Assembly (NCBI GenBank): GCA_024643585.1
Contig: JAHEMP010000003.1
Location: forward strand, 1 to 32,241
Length of the DNA stretch: 32,241 bases
Direction: 5' to 3'
DNA from: Crocinitomicaceae bacterium
Lineage (GTDB): Bacteria; Bacteroidota; Bacteroidia; Flavobacteriales_D; Crocinitomicaceae
In this document: positions 8,010 through 15,774 of the stretch, piece by piece
How the letters are laid out: each line of letters starts with the position of its first letter
Numbering within the stretch: the first letter of the stretch is position 1
Made by a program: the position numbers and the translations under genes
The notes under the pieces: model-generated
Told to the model about the DNA's origin: nothing
Seen by the model: only the letters and a program-made list of their open reading frames with translations
The model's database searches: none

Positions 8010-10157
8010 ATGACGGATTTCCTTAATCATCTCGTTTCGGAGTTTCATTTTCCTCTCCAAAACCATGTTTTAATATTTTCCTTGGTTTTATTTATTATTT
8101 TGCTTTCTCCAATTCTACTTCGCAATTTAAATATCCCAGGTATTATTGGACTCATAATATCTGGGGTAATAATTGGTCCTAATGGGTTTAATATTTTAGA
8201 AAAAACGTCGGCAATTGAATTGTTTTCAACGATTGGATTGCTTTATATTATGTTTATTGCGGGTTTGGAATTGGACTTAAATCAATTTAAGATTAACAAA
8301 AACAAAAGTTTAACCTTTGGGTTGTTAACTTTTAGTATTCCCATTTTGATTGGCTTTCCGGTATGTTATTATTTTTTAGGTTTTAGTATGACAGCGAGTA
8401 TGCTAACAGCAAGTATGTTTGCTACCCATACCTTAGTCGCATATCCAATAGTCAGCAAATTAGGGATTTCTAAAAACATGGCAGTTTCAGTTGCTGTAGG
8501 AGGGACTATATTAACGGATACGGCCGTATTAATTTTATTGGCCGTTATTATTGGTAGCAACGATGGCACTTTAAATCAAGAGTTTTGGGTAAGAATGGTC
8601 GTTTCACTTTTGATTTTTTCGGGAATAATGTTTTTTCTTATTCCAAGAATCGCCAAGTGGTTTTTCAGAAAGTTAGAAAGTGAGAAGCATTCACATTATA
8701 TCTTTGTTTTGTCGGTTGTTTTTTTTGCTGCATTTTTAGCTGAAGTTGCAGGATTTGAGCCAATTATTGGTGCTTTCGTAGCAGGATTATCCTTGAACAA
8801 GTTAATTCCACATTCGTCTCCATTAATGAATCGTGTTGAATTTATCGGAAATTCATTGTTTATCCCTTTTTTCTTAATCAGTGTTGGAATGTTGGTTGAT
8901 ATCCGTGTGATATTTGAAGGAAATAAAGCCTTAATTGTTGCAGCTGTATTGACATCAGTTGCATTGATTTCCAAATGGCTAGCCTCCTACATTACTAGAA
9001 AAATATATAATTTCAATCGATATGAAGGTCAATTGATTTTTGGATTAAGTAGTGCGCATGCAGCAGCAACTTTGGCCGTAATTTTAGTAGGATATAGGGC
9101 AGGTATTTTAGATGAAAACATTTTGAATGGGACTATTATTTTAATACTCGTAACCTGCGTAGTCGCGTCGTTTGTAGTTGAAAATGCTGGAAAAAAAATT
9201 GTGATTGAACATAGCCTGGATTCAGCTATAAATCGAAATGTAGAAGAATTTAATGAAGAAAATTTTGTCATACCTTCAACAGACATTTCAGAATTGGGTA
9301 AACTTCTGAATCTGTCCATTTTTATGAAGGAACCTAAGACGAAACAGCCTATATACATATTAACGGTAATTCCTGATGATTCTGTTTCAGAGCAAAAAAT
9401 AAAGAACATTAAACCATTGTTAGAGCAGAAGTTGATTGAAGTTGATGCGCCGGATATTGATTTGAATTTCATTGTGGCGATAGACCATAATGTGGCTAGC
9501 GGAATAGTTCGAAAATCACGCGAAGTTCTGGCTGAGAACTTGATGTTATCATGGCCTAAGAAACAAGGTTTTTTGGATTTATTGATGGGTGATAGTTTTG
9601 ATAAAATTCTAAATGGATTCTCAAAAACTGTTGTGTTTTCTGCAATTACAAAGAATGTTTCTTCCTTTGATAGGGTGATTGTATTTCTCCCACCTTTGGC
9701 AGAGTTTGAAATAGGATTTATACCCGTCATGAAGAAGATTCAAAATTTCACTACTGAATTAAGTTTACCTATTGAATTGTATTGTAATGCTCAAACCCAG
9801 AATGCACTGGTTGAATCTAATTTAGTGTTCTTATCCAAAACGAAATTCAAAAACCTAGAAATAGTAGAAATGGACGAAGTGAAAAATGCTGTGGAATTAA
9901 ATGGAAAAAAGGATCTGTTCATTTTTGTCTCAGCTCGGAAAGGTACAACTTCGTATAATCAAACGATGGACCAATATCCGGATAAAATTGAAAAATTGTT
10001 TCCAGATAATGATAAGATATTAATTTATCCAAATCAGTTCCGGGAAGGCTTTAAACCTGAAAATGAATCAAACGAAGGCGGGGAAACTTTGATTGGAAAA
10101 AAGATCGTGGTGCAAAATATTTTTAAAAAAAAGAAAAGAGGCGGAATTAAGAGTTGA
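8010..10157 (+). CDS. CPA2-family cation:proton antiporter with C-terminal cytosolic domains
   Basis: The product is 715 residues. Residues about 15-390 form 12 or so membrane helices of the Na+/H+ exchanger (KefB/NapA-like, CPA2) fold. Recognisable stretches are NIPGIIGLIISGVIIGPNG, LLYIMFIAGLELDL, the unwound-helix region GGTILTDTAVLILLAVI (with TD where related antiporters often have DD or QD), and GFEPIIGAFVAGLSLNK. The cytosolic tail (about 430-715) has no TrkA-N nucleotide-binding motif; its alternating strands and helices (IYILTVIPDDS, FDRVIVFLPP, DLFIFVSARKG) look like degenerate universal-stress-like domains. Substrate cation (Na+ or K+) is uncertain. Its stop overlaps a perfect hairpin at 10156-10186. 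Confidence 0.85.
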   Translation: MTDFLNHLVSEFHFPLQNHVLIFSLVLFIILLSPILLRNLNIPGIIGLIISGVIIGPNGFNILEKTSAIELFSTIGLLYIMFIAGLELDLNQFKINKNKSLTFGLLTFSIPILIGFPVCYYFLGFSMTASMLTASMFATHTLVAYPIVSKLGISKNMAVSVAVGGTILTDTAVLILLAVIIGSNDGTLNQEFWVRMVVSLLIFSGIMFFLIPRIAKWFFRKLESEKHSHYIFVLSVVFFAAFLAEVAGFEPIIGAFVAGLSLNKLIPHSSPLMNRVEFIGNSLFIPFFLISVGMLVDIRVIFEGNKALIVAAVLTSVALISKWLASYITRKIYNFNRYEGQLIFGLSSAHAAATLAVILVGYRAGILDENILNGTIILILVTCVVASFVVENAGKKIVIEHSLDSAINRNVEEFNEENFVIPSTDISELGKLLNLSIFMKEPKTKQPIYILTVIPDDSVSEQKIKNIKPLLEQKLIEVDAPDIDLNFIVAIDHNVASGIVRKSREVLAENLMLSWPKKQGFLDLLMGDSFDKILNGFSKTVVFSAITKNVSSFDRVIVFLPPLAEFEIGFIPVMKKIQNFTTELSLPIELYCNAQTQNALVESNLVFLSKTKFKNLEIVEMDEVKNAVELNGKKDLFIFVSARKGTTSYNQTMDQYPDKIEKLFPDNDKILIYPNQFREGFKPENESNEGGETLIGKKIVVQNIFKKKKRGGIKS

Positions 10158-10186
10158 ATAAAATTATCCTAAAAATAATTTTATTC
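10156..10186 (+). terminator. Perfect 12-bp AT-rich hairpin over the antiporter stop
   Basis: GAATAAAATTAT (10156-10167) pairs perfectly with ATAATTTTATTC (10175-10186) with a 7-base loop. It overlaps the stop codon's last two bases. The stem has only A:T pairs apart from its outermost G:C and no clean T-tract follows, so termination strength is uncertain. Confidence 0.45.
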
Positions 10187-10226
10187 TATATCTTCCCTAC
10201 GAATATCTTATTGGAATTAGTGAAAA

Positions 10227-11603
10227 ATGAAAGTACTATCCCCTGCAGAAATAAAACACGTTTTTGATCAACAGAAGAGCTATTTAGCAACAAATCAAAC
10301 AAAGGATGTTTCATTTCGGTTGTTTCAACTTAAACGATTAAAAACTGTAATTTTAGAAAATCAAGTCGAAATTGAAAAAGCATTATGGAATGATTTACGA
10401 AAATCACCAGAAGAAGCTTTTTTAACAGAAATCGGCATCGTTTTGAATGATTTGAATCACCACATTAGAAATGTAAAAAAGTGGTCTAAAACGAAACGGG
10501 TGGTAACGCCTTTGTTTTTGCAACCGTCTCAAAGCAGAATGATGCACGAACCATTAGGTCTTTCCTTAATAATCTCTCCATGGAATTATCCGTTTCAACT
10601 TTTATTTCTGCCCTTATTGGGTGCTATTTCTTCTGGTTGTTGTGCTATTTTAAAGCCATCACCTGAAACACCAGCGATTGCGAAACTCATGGAGAAGATG
10701 GTTGCGGAGACTTTTGATCCCGGTTATATTGCAGTGATACAAGGTGGAAAAGAAACCAATACTTTGTTATTACAAGAACGGTTCGACTTTATTTTCTTTA
10801 CTGGAAGCAGCCGGGTTGGAAAAATAATAATGAAAGCAGCGGCGGACCATTTGACACCTATGGTTTTGGAATTAGGGGGCAAAAGCCCTTGTTTAGTCGG
10901 AAAAGAAGCGAATATTGATATTGCCGCAAAACGAATCATTTGGGGCAAATTGATAAACGCTGGACAGACCTGCATAGCGCCGGATTACGTTTACGTGCAT
11001 GAATCCCTAAAGGATGAACTTCTAGAAAAAATGGTCTTTCATATGAAAAAAATGTACGGTGAAGATTTTCAAAAAAGCAAGTTTTATCCTCGAATAGTAA
11101 ATGAAAATGCAGTATCTCGTTTGGAAGGATTAATGACGGACGGTACTATTTATTATGGCGGACAAGTTGATAAGGCGGACCGTTTTATTTCCCCAACCAT
11201 ATTGGACAGCGTAAAGCAAGAGGATCCCATCATGCAGGAAGAAATATTTGGTCCGTTATTGCCGATTTTGACCTATAAAAATATAGAAGAAGCAATTGGA
11301 TTTATTAACGAAAATGAGAAGCCATTGGCTTTTTATTATTTTGGAAGTAATACAAAGGCTAAAGAATTAATGAAGCAAACCATGTCCGGTGGAGTTTGTA
11401 TTAACGACGCCTTATTACACATTGCAAATCATCATCTTCCTTTTGGTGGAGTGGGGAATAGTGGCCTAGCAAAATACCATGGAAAGGAGAGTTTTTTGGC
11501 TTTCAGCAATCAGCGTGGGATTGTTAGCACACCAACATGGGTAGATTTGTCTTTTAAATATGCTCCCTTCAAATGGTTTAAATTTATAAAGCGTTTGTTC
11601 TAA
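10227..11603 (+). CDS. Aldehyde dehydrogenase, class 3 / fatty-aldehyde type
   Basis: The product is 458 residues of the ALDH superfamily, which oxidises aldehydes to acids with NAD(P)+. Key sites are visible: ISPWNYPF with N120, LKPSPETPA (142-150), FTGSSRVGK (191-199) in the Rossmann fold, ELGGKSP with general base E215, and NAGQTCIAPDY with nucleophile C249. The length of about 460 residues and SPWNYPF/ELGGKSP features match the short class 3 group (YwdH, mammalian ALDH3) rather than the ~490-residue classes. The C-terminus ends in a basic, hydrophobic tail (FKYAPFKWFKFIKRLF), possibly membrane-associating, as in fatty-aldehyde enzymes. The DUF2200 gene follows after 13 bp, probably on the same transcript. 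Confidence 0.9.
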   Translation: MKVLSPAEIKHVFDQQKSYLATNQTKDVSFRLFQLKRLKTVILENQVEIEKALWNDLRKSPEEAFLTEIGIVLNDLNHHIRNVKKWSKTKRVVTPLFLQPSQSRMMHEPLGLSLIISPWNYPFQLLFLPLLGAISSGCCAILKPSPETPAIAKLMEKMVAETFDPGYIAVIQGGKETNTLLLQERFDFIFFTGSSRVGKIIMKAAADHLTPMVLELGGKSPCLVGKEANIDIAAKRIIWGKLINAGQTCIAPDYVYVHESLKDELLEKMVFHMKKMYGEDFQKSKFYPRIVNENAVSRLEGLMTDGTIYYGGQVDKADRFISPTILDSVKQEDPIMQEEIFGPLLPILTYKNIEEAIGFINENEKPLAFYYFGSNTKAKELMKQTMSGGVCINDALLHIANHHLPFGGVGNSGLAKYHGKESFLAFSNQRGIVSTPTWVDLSFKYAPFKWFKFIKRLF

Positions 11604-11616
11604 AAAAAAACGAGAA

Positions 11617-11979
11617 ATGAGTGCATTAAAATCACACGATGAAAGAATAGCTGCCCTGACTTTTGCTTCAGTTTATCCACATTATATCGCTAAGGTGGAA
11701 AAGAAAGGAAGAACATTGGAAGAATTACACCTTTTAATAGAATGGCTAACTGGCTTCGACAAGGAAAAATTACGAGAATTAATAGACAAGAAAGTCACTT
11801 TTGAGGTCTTTTTTGAACTAGCCAATTTAAATTCCAATGTGCATTTGATAAAGGGCATGATTTGCGGATACCGCATTGAGGAGATTGAAAATCCATTAAC
11901 CCAAAAAGTTCGTTACCTCGACAAATTGGTCGATGAATTGGCGAAAGGTAGGAAGATGGATAAGATTTTGAGAGCTTGA
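11617..11979 (+). CDS. DUF2200-family protein
   Basis: The product is 120 residues, cytosolic and without membrane segments. It closely follows the DUF2200 pattern as I know it: IAALTFASVYPHYIAKVEKK near the start, an acidic WLTGFDKEKLRE, FEVFFELANLNSNVHLIKG, GYRIEEIENPLTQKVRYLDK, and the end DELAKGRKMDKILR. The length matches the family, which has no established function. It starts 13 bp after the aldehyde dehydrogenase, suggesting co-transcription but not necessarily a shared pathway. Confidence 0.85.
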   Translation: MSALKSHDERIAALTFASVYPHYIAKVEKKGRTLEELHLLIEWLTGFDKEKLRELIDKKVTFEVFFELANLNSNVHLIKGMICGYRIEEIENPLTQKVRYLDKLVDELAKGRKMDKILRA

Positions 11980-12028
11980 AAAACACTTAATGGTAAAAAA
12001 AAATGTTTTTAAATTTACCTTCAAGGTT

Positions 12029-12544
12029 ATGAAAAACGTCGCACTAACATTATGGGTAGTTCTAGCTATGCATTTCGCCTTTTCCCAAAATGATACGCTG
12101 AATCAATTAAACGCTGAAAATGAAAAAATTGGATGGTGGATTACCTACCTCGATAAAGAGTTAGCAAAAACGAATGATACAAGTGAAGTTAAATACTATA
12201 GATATTCCTACTTCCTAGGCAAGTTTGATTATTACAACATGGGGAAAATTGGATCCAAGAAACATCCTGTAATTGCCATTGTAGAGAATGAATCATATGG
12301 TCAAATCCCACCATTAGATGGCGAATACAGAGCAAATTTCGGCAATGGACAACCCCATATTATCCTTAAAGCGGACAACGGGAGATTCACAGAATATCTT
12401 GAATACCACAAAAACGGAAACCTTAAAACACGCTATGACTATACCAAATCTTGTGGCAAATCGCCTTTCGAGTATTGTATTTATCAGTACAAAAAGAATG
12501 GAGAGTTGAAGATGGAAGGAAGGCTAAGGTCACCAGGGGAATAG
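12029..12544 (+). CDS. Secreted protein with MORN-like repeats near the C-terminus
   Basis: The product is 171 residues with a signal peptide (MKNVALTLWVVLAMHFAFSQ). The C-terminal part carries two short motifs of the 'YxxNGxL' kind (EYHKNGNLKTRYDY, YQYKKNGELKMEGRL), as in MORN_2-type repeats common in Bacteroidota secreted proteins. Function is unknown. The frame is open from an ATG at 11990 (13 extra residues); the ATG at 12029 is preferred because it starts a cleaner signal peptide, and a near-consensus box TAAATTTA sits at 12010-12017. It may also be read through from the preceding gene. Confidence 0.6.
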   Translation: MKNVALTLWVVLAMHFAFSQNDTLNQLNAENEKIGWWITYLDKELAKTNDTSEVKYYRYSYFLGKFDYYNMGKIGSKKHPVIAIVENESYGQIPPLDGEYRANFGNGQPHIILKADNGRFTEYLEYHKNGNLKTRYDYTKSCGKSPFEYCIYQYKKNGELKMEGRLRSPGE

Positions 12545-12605
12545 ATCATTGGTATTTGGGTTAATTATGATTTCTACTCTTTTAAATTTCTCTAATAAAT
12601 AACTG

Positions 12606-12635
12606 TTGCACATAAAAAATAAATCCCTATCTTTG
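12606..12635 (+). promoter_or_regulatory. Consensus Bacteroidota promoter of rpsO
   Basis: TTG at 12606-12608 (-33 box), a 19-bp spacer, then TATCTTTG at 12628-12635 (-7 box): an exact fit to the Bacteroidota housekeeping sigma consensus. It rules out translation starting at 12606. Confidence 0.85.
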
Positions 12636-12637
12636 CA

Positions 12638-12665
12638 CCGTCAAAATCCTAAGGTAGGATGGCGG
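12638..12665 (+). promoter_or_regulatory. Structured rpsO leader, candidate S15 autoregulatory site
   Basis: CCGTC (12638-12642) can pair with GGCGG (12661-12665), including a U.G next to a C-G; after an AAA bulge, ATCCTA (12646-12651) pairs with TAGGAT (12655-12660) around an AGG loop. S15 often represses its own mRNA by binding such leaders and recognises G-U/G-C pairs in 16S rRNA. Whether the outer stem is fully transcribed depends on the exact start site, expected near 12639. Confidence 0.45.
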
Positions 12666-12695
12666 CTACATAAAAATCATTTAAATAATATTTGC

Positions 12696-12965
12696 ATGTA
12701 TTTAGCAGCAGAAAAGAAAAAAGAGATTTTCGCGAAACACGGAGGAGCGGAAACAAACACGGGGTCAACTGAAGGACAAATTGCTTTGTTTACTTACAGA
12801 ATCTCTCACCTAACAGAGCATTTGAAGAAAAACCGTAAAGATTACGGAACGCAAAGAGCGCTTCAATTGTTAGTAGGTAAAAGAAGAAGTTTTTTGGATT
12901 ATTTAAAGAAAAAAGACATCGAAAGATACCGTGCTATTGTTAAAGAATTAGGCTTACGTCGTTAA
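12696..12965 (+). CDS. rpsO: Ribosomal protein S15
   Basis: The product is 89 residues, the usual length of bacterial S15, a four-helix protein that binds the central domain of 16S rRNA during 30S assembly. Diagnostic stretches are GGAETNTGSTEGQIALFTYR (20-39), ISHLTEHLKKNRKDYGTQRA, and LLVGKRRSFLDYLKKKDIER. The open frame extends upstream to 12606, but that lies in the promoter, and MYLAAEKKKEIF is the family's N-terminus. The gene has its own strong promoter and leader and ends 18 bp before a terminator. The next gene on the strand is pnp, the same order as in many bacteria. Confidence 0.97.
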   Translation: MYLAAEKKKEIFAKHGGAETNTGSTEGQIALFTYRISHLTEHLKKNRKDYGTQRALQLLVGKRRSFLDYLKKKDIERYRAIVKELGLRR

Positions 12966-12983
12966 TCTTGACATAAAATATTC

Positions 12984-13024
12984 AAAAGGGGGCATTCGAA
13001 AACAATTCGACTGCCCTTTTTTTT
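12984..13024 (+). terminator. Rho-independent terminator after rpsO
   Basis: GGGCA (12990-12994) pairs with TGCCC (13012-13016), with an inner TTCGA...TTCGA segment, and eight T residues follow directly (13017-13024). AAAA on the 5' side can extend the stem with the T-tract. Confidence 0.75.
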
Positions 13025-13040
13025 GAAAAAAATCCAACCG

Positions 13041-13140
13041 CGCCCTTCGACTGCGCTCTGGGTGCTGTTTTTAAATAAAAGGTTTCCTTGCCGCTGACTA
13101 AGCGCCTGCCTGTCGACTAGACAGGGAGTCGAAGGCAAGG
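13041..13140. repeat. Palindromic repeat cluster between rpsO and pnp
   Basis: A nested palindrome spans 13086-13140. The outer arms are CCTTGCC (13086-13092) and GGCAAGG (13134-13140); the inner hairpin is CCTGTC (13109-13114) with GACAGG (13120-13125). Its 33-base core (13100-13132) recurs with 2 differences at 24605-24637 inside dnaE. Before it, 13045-13062 has the CTTCGACTGCGCTCTGGG type of REP-like sequence. The cluster is GC-richer than its surroundings, has no gene, and lies in the pnp leader region (12966-13168). Confidence 0.75.
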
Positions 13141-13168
13141 CGATCCAACAAATTAGTAAATTATATAT

Positions 13169-15307
13169 ATGAACATAGGAATAAAAAAGTCCATCATTAC
13201 TGGAGGGAAAGAAATTTCCATCGAGACTGGAAAGCTTGCTAAGCAATCTGACGGTGCAGTGGTGTTACGAATGGGCGACACAATGTTGCTAGCGACGGTA
13301 GTTGCAGCACAAGAAGCAAAAGAAGGAGTTGATTTCCTTCCATTAACTGTTGATTACCGTGAAAAGTATGCAGCAGCAGGAAGAATCCCAGGAGGATTTT
13401 TCAGAAGAGAAGCACGTCCGTCGGAAGGAGAAATCTTGATGATGAGAATCGTGGATCGCGCAATGCGTCCATTGTTTCCAGACGATTATCATGCGGAAGT
13501 TCAATTGATGGTTCAATTGTTATCGTATGATGGTGTAAATCATCCAGATGCATTGATCGGTTTTGCCGCTTCAAGCGCAGTAGCTGTTTCAGATATCCCT
13601 TTCAACGGGCCGATGTCAGAAGTGAAAGTTGGTCGAGTAGATGGAAAATTGATCTTGAACCCAACGGTTGAAGAATTGAAAAACTCAGACCTAGATATCA
13701 TCGTTGCAGGAACGGCAAAGGATGTGAACATGGTAGAAGGTGAAATGAAAGAAATTTCAGAAGAAGAGATGGTGGAAGTCATCAAATTCGCTCACGAAGC
13801 TATTATTGAACAATGTAAATTCCAAGAGGAATTGGCGAAGGAAATTCCTGCTGCTTTCCCAAAAAGAGAATACAATCACGAAACACATGACTTAGAGCTT
13901 AAAGCTAAAGTTATGACGGAGTGTTTTGATAAATGCAAAGCTGTTGCTAGACAAGGAAACGCTAACAAAGCGTTGCGTTCTGAGTTGTTTGGAGCAGTAA
14001 AAGAAGAGTTCTCTGCACAATTTTCTGAAGAAGAGTTGGCAGCGAAAAAGGGATTCATCTCTATTTACTTCAAAGAAGCAATGAAAAAAGCGGTTCGTGA
14101 TGTAATGTTGAACGAGCAAGTTCGTTTGGACGGACGTAAGTTTGACGAAATTCGTCCAATCTGGTCTGAAGTTGATTATTTACCAATGGTTCACGGTTCC
14201 GCTGTGTTCACAAGAGGTGAAACTCAAGCGCTGATGACTTTGACTTTGGGTGGAAAAATGGATGAGCAAATGATAGACGATGTAACCCACAAAGGTTATG
14301 AGAAATTCATGTTGCACTACAACTTCCCTCCATTCTCAACTGGTGAGGCACGTCCTTTGAGAGGAACTTCTCGTCGTGAGATTGGTCATGGAAACTTGGC
14401 AATGAGAGCATTAAAAGGAATGCTTCCTGACGACAATGCCTACACAGTTCGTTTGGTTTCTGAGATTTTAGAATCAAATGGTTCATCATCAATGGCAACT
14501 GTTTGTTCTGGAACAATGGCCTTAATGGACGGTGGTGTCCAAATCAAAGCGCCAGTTTCTGGTATCGCTATGGGATTGGTAACTGAAGGTGGAAAATTTG
14601 CTGTATTGTCTGATATCTTAGGTGATGAAGATCACTTGGGTGATATGGACTTTAAAGTTTGTGGTACTGCAAAAGGAATCACGGCTTGTCAAATGGATAT
14701 CAAAGTTGATGGTTTGTCCTACGAGGTTTTGACGCAAGCGTTGATGCAAGCGAAAGAAGGTCGTATGCACATTCTTGGTGAAATGATGAAAACGATTTCT
14801 GAGCCAAACAAACAATTGAAACCGCAAACACCGCGTATCGAAGCATTCAATGTGCCTAATGACATGATTGGTGCCATTATCGGACCTGGAGGAAAAATCA
14901 TCCAAGGAATTCAAAAAGATACAAATACAACAGTTACTATCGAAGAATTACCGACAGGTGAAGGACGAGTACAGATTATGTCGAACAATGCGGACGATAT
15001 GAATGCAGCTGTCAAAATCGTTAGAGGAATCGCTTTCCCTCCAGTAGTGGAAGAAGGTGCTGAATACGAAGGGAAAATCAAATCGATTCAAGCATATGGT
15101 TGTTTCGTTGAGATTTTACCAGGAGTTGACGGTTTGATCCATATCTCTGAATTCTCATGGGAGCGTGTTGACAAAATGGAAGACGTTTGTAAAGAAGGTG
15201 ACATTGTCAAGTTCAAGGTCGTTTCTCGTGATGAGAAAACGAAAAAATGGAAACTTTCTCGTAGAGTTTTACTTCCAAAACCAGAAAAGAAAGAAGCAGA
15301 AGCATAA
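13169..15307 (+). CDS. pnp: Polyribonucleotide nucleotidyltransferase (PNPase)
   Basis: The product is 712 residues, normal for PNPase, which degrades RNA 3' to 5' by phosphorolysis and can add 3' tails. Order of parts: first RNase PH domain (about 1-215, with GGFFRREARPSE and IVDRAMRPLFP), a helical linker, second RNase PH domain (about 310-540, with GETQALMTLTLGG, HYNFPPFSTGEARP and GNLAMRALKG), KH domain (about 555-615, IGAIIGPGGKIIQ) and S1 domain (about 625-700, GAEYEGKIKSIQAYGCFVEI, VDGLIHISE). It follows rpsO after 203 bp with a terminator and repeat cluster between them. No clear TAnnTTTG box precedes the ATG, so it may depend on readthrough or on a promoter not recognised. A strong terminator follows. 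Confidence 0.97.
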   Translation: MNIGIKKSIITGGKEISIETGKLAKQSDGAVVLRMGDTMLLATVVAAQEAKEGVDFLPLTVDYREKYAAAGRIPGGFFRREARPSEGEILMMRIVDRAMRPLFPDDYHAEVQLMVQLLSYDGVNHPDALIGFAASSAVAVSDIPFNGPMSEVKVGRVDGKLILNPTVEELKNSDLDIIVAGTAKDVNMVEGEMKEISEEEMVEVIKFAHEAIIEQCKFQEELAKEIPAAFPKREYNHETHDLELKAKVMTECFDKCKAVARQGNANKALRSELFGAVKEEFSAQFSEEELAAKKGFISIYFKEAMKKAVRDVMLNEQVRLDGRKFDEIRPIWSEVDYLPMVHGSAVFTRGETQALMTLTLGGKMDEQMIDDVTHKGYEKFMLHYNFPPFSTGEARPLRGTSRREIGHGNLAMRALKGMLPDDNAYTVRLVSEILESNGSSSMATVCSGTMALMDGGVQIKAPVSGIAMGLVTEGGKFAVLSDILGDEDHLGDMDFKVCGTAKGITACQMDIKVDGLSYEVLTQALMQAKEGRMHILGEMMKTISEPNKQLKPQTPRIEAFNVPNDMIGAIIGPGGKIIQGIQKDTNTTVTIEELPTGEGRVQIMSNNADDMNAAVKIVRGIAFPPVVEEGAEYEGKIKSIQAYGCFVEILPGVDGLIHISEFSWERVDKMEDVCKEGDIVKFKVVSRDEKTKKWKLSRRVLLPKPEKKEAEA

Positions 15308-15329
15308 GCTGAACTTCTACAAAAATAGG

Positions 15330-15362
15330 AACGCTCCGCCGAAAGGTGGGGCGTTTTTTTTT
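15330..15362 (+). terminator. Strong rho-independent terminator of pnp
   Basis: AACGCTCCGCC (15330-15340) pairs with GGTGGGGCGTT (15345-15355), 11 pairs including two G.U, closed by a GAAA tetraloop, followed by a T-run to 15362. Confidence 0.93.
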
Positions 15363-15423
15363 GCTACAAACATACTTTGTAAAAAATATACATAAGAAAA
15401 TTAGGTATATAAAAAATATTGTA

Positions 15424-15431
15424 TATATTTG
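15424..15431 (+). promoter_or_regulatory. -7 box (TATATTTG) directly before the PadR start
   Basis: TATATTTG matches TAnnTTTG and ends only 4 bases before the ATG at 15436, so transcription would start at or next to the start codon, giving an almost leaderless mRNA. AT-rich palindromic sequence around it (TATATAAAAAATATTGTATATA) could be a PadR operator. Confidence 0.55.
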
Positions 15432-15435
15432 TATC

Positions 15436-15774
15436 ATGTATGCATCAGAATTAATCAAAGGAACGCTCAAAACAATTGTCTTAAAGTTATTGACAGACAA
15501 TGAGCGCATGTATGGGTATGAGATTACTCAGAAGGTAAAAGAATCAACCAGCGGGAAGATTCAATTAACAGAGGGAGCTCTTTATCCAACTTTACATGCC
15601 ATGGAGAAGCAGGGGATTTTGTCCACTGAAGTTGAAAATGTGGGTAACCGAATACGCAAGTATTACAAAGTGACGCCTACGGGAAAGAAGTTGGCCGATG
15701 ATAAGGTAAACGAGTTTTCGGCTTTCATGGAGACAATGATGATTTTGTTGGATATACAACCTAAATTAAGTTGA
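15436..15774 (+). CDS. PadR-family transcriptional regulator
   Basis: The product is 112 residues. It has the PadR winged-helix domain (about 1-85): KGTLKTIVLKLL, MYGYEITQKVKE, the recognition and wing region LTEGALYPTLHAMEKQGIL, and RIRKYYKVTPTGKKLADD, plus a short C-terminal helix for dimerisation. PadR proteins usually repress their own operon and are released by small molecules or membrane stress signals. The frame is open to 15346, but this upstream part lies over the pnp terminator, so the ATG at 15436 is used. The stop overlaps or nearly touches the start of the membrane protein, so the two are translated together and likely form a regulator-effector pair. Confidence 0.92.
   Translation: MYASELIKGTLKTIVLKLLTDNERMYGYEITQKVKESTSGKIQLTEGALYPTLHAMEKQGILSTEVENVGNRIRKYYKVTPTGKKLADDKVNEFSAFMETMMILLDIQPKLS

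Noticed and set aside
12606..12695. Extended N-terminus of S15 from TTG at 12606
   Set aside because: That TTG is the -33 box of the consensus promoter, and the region forms the untranslated leader.
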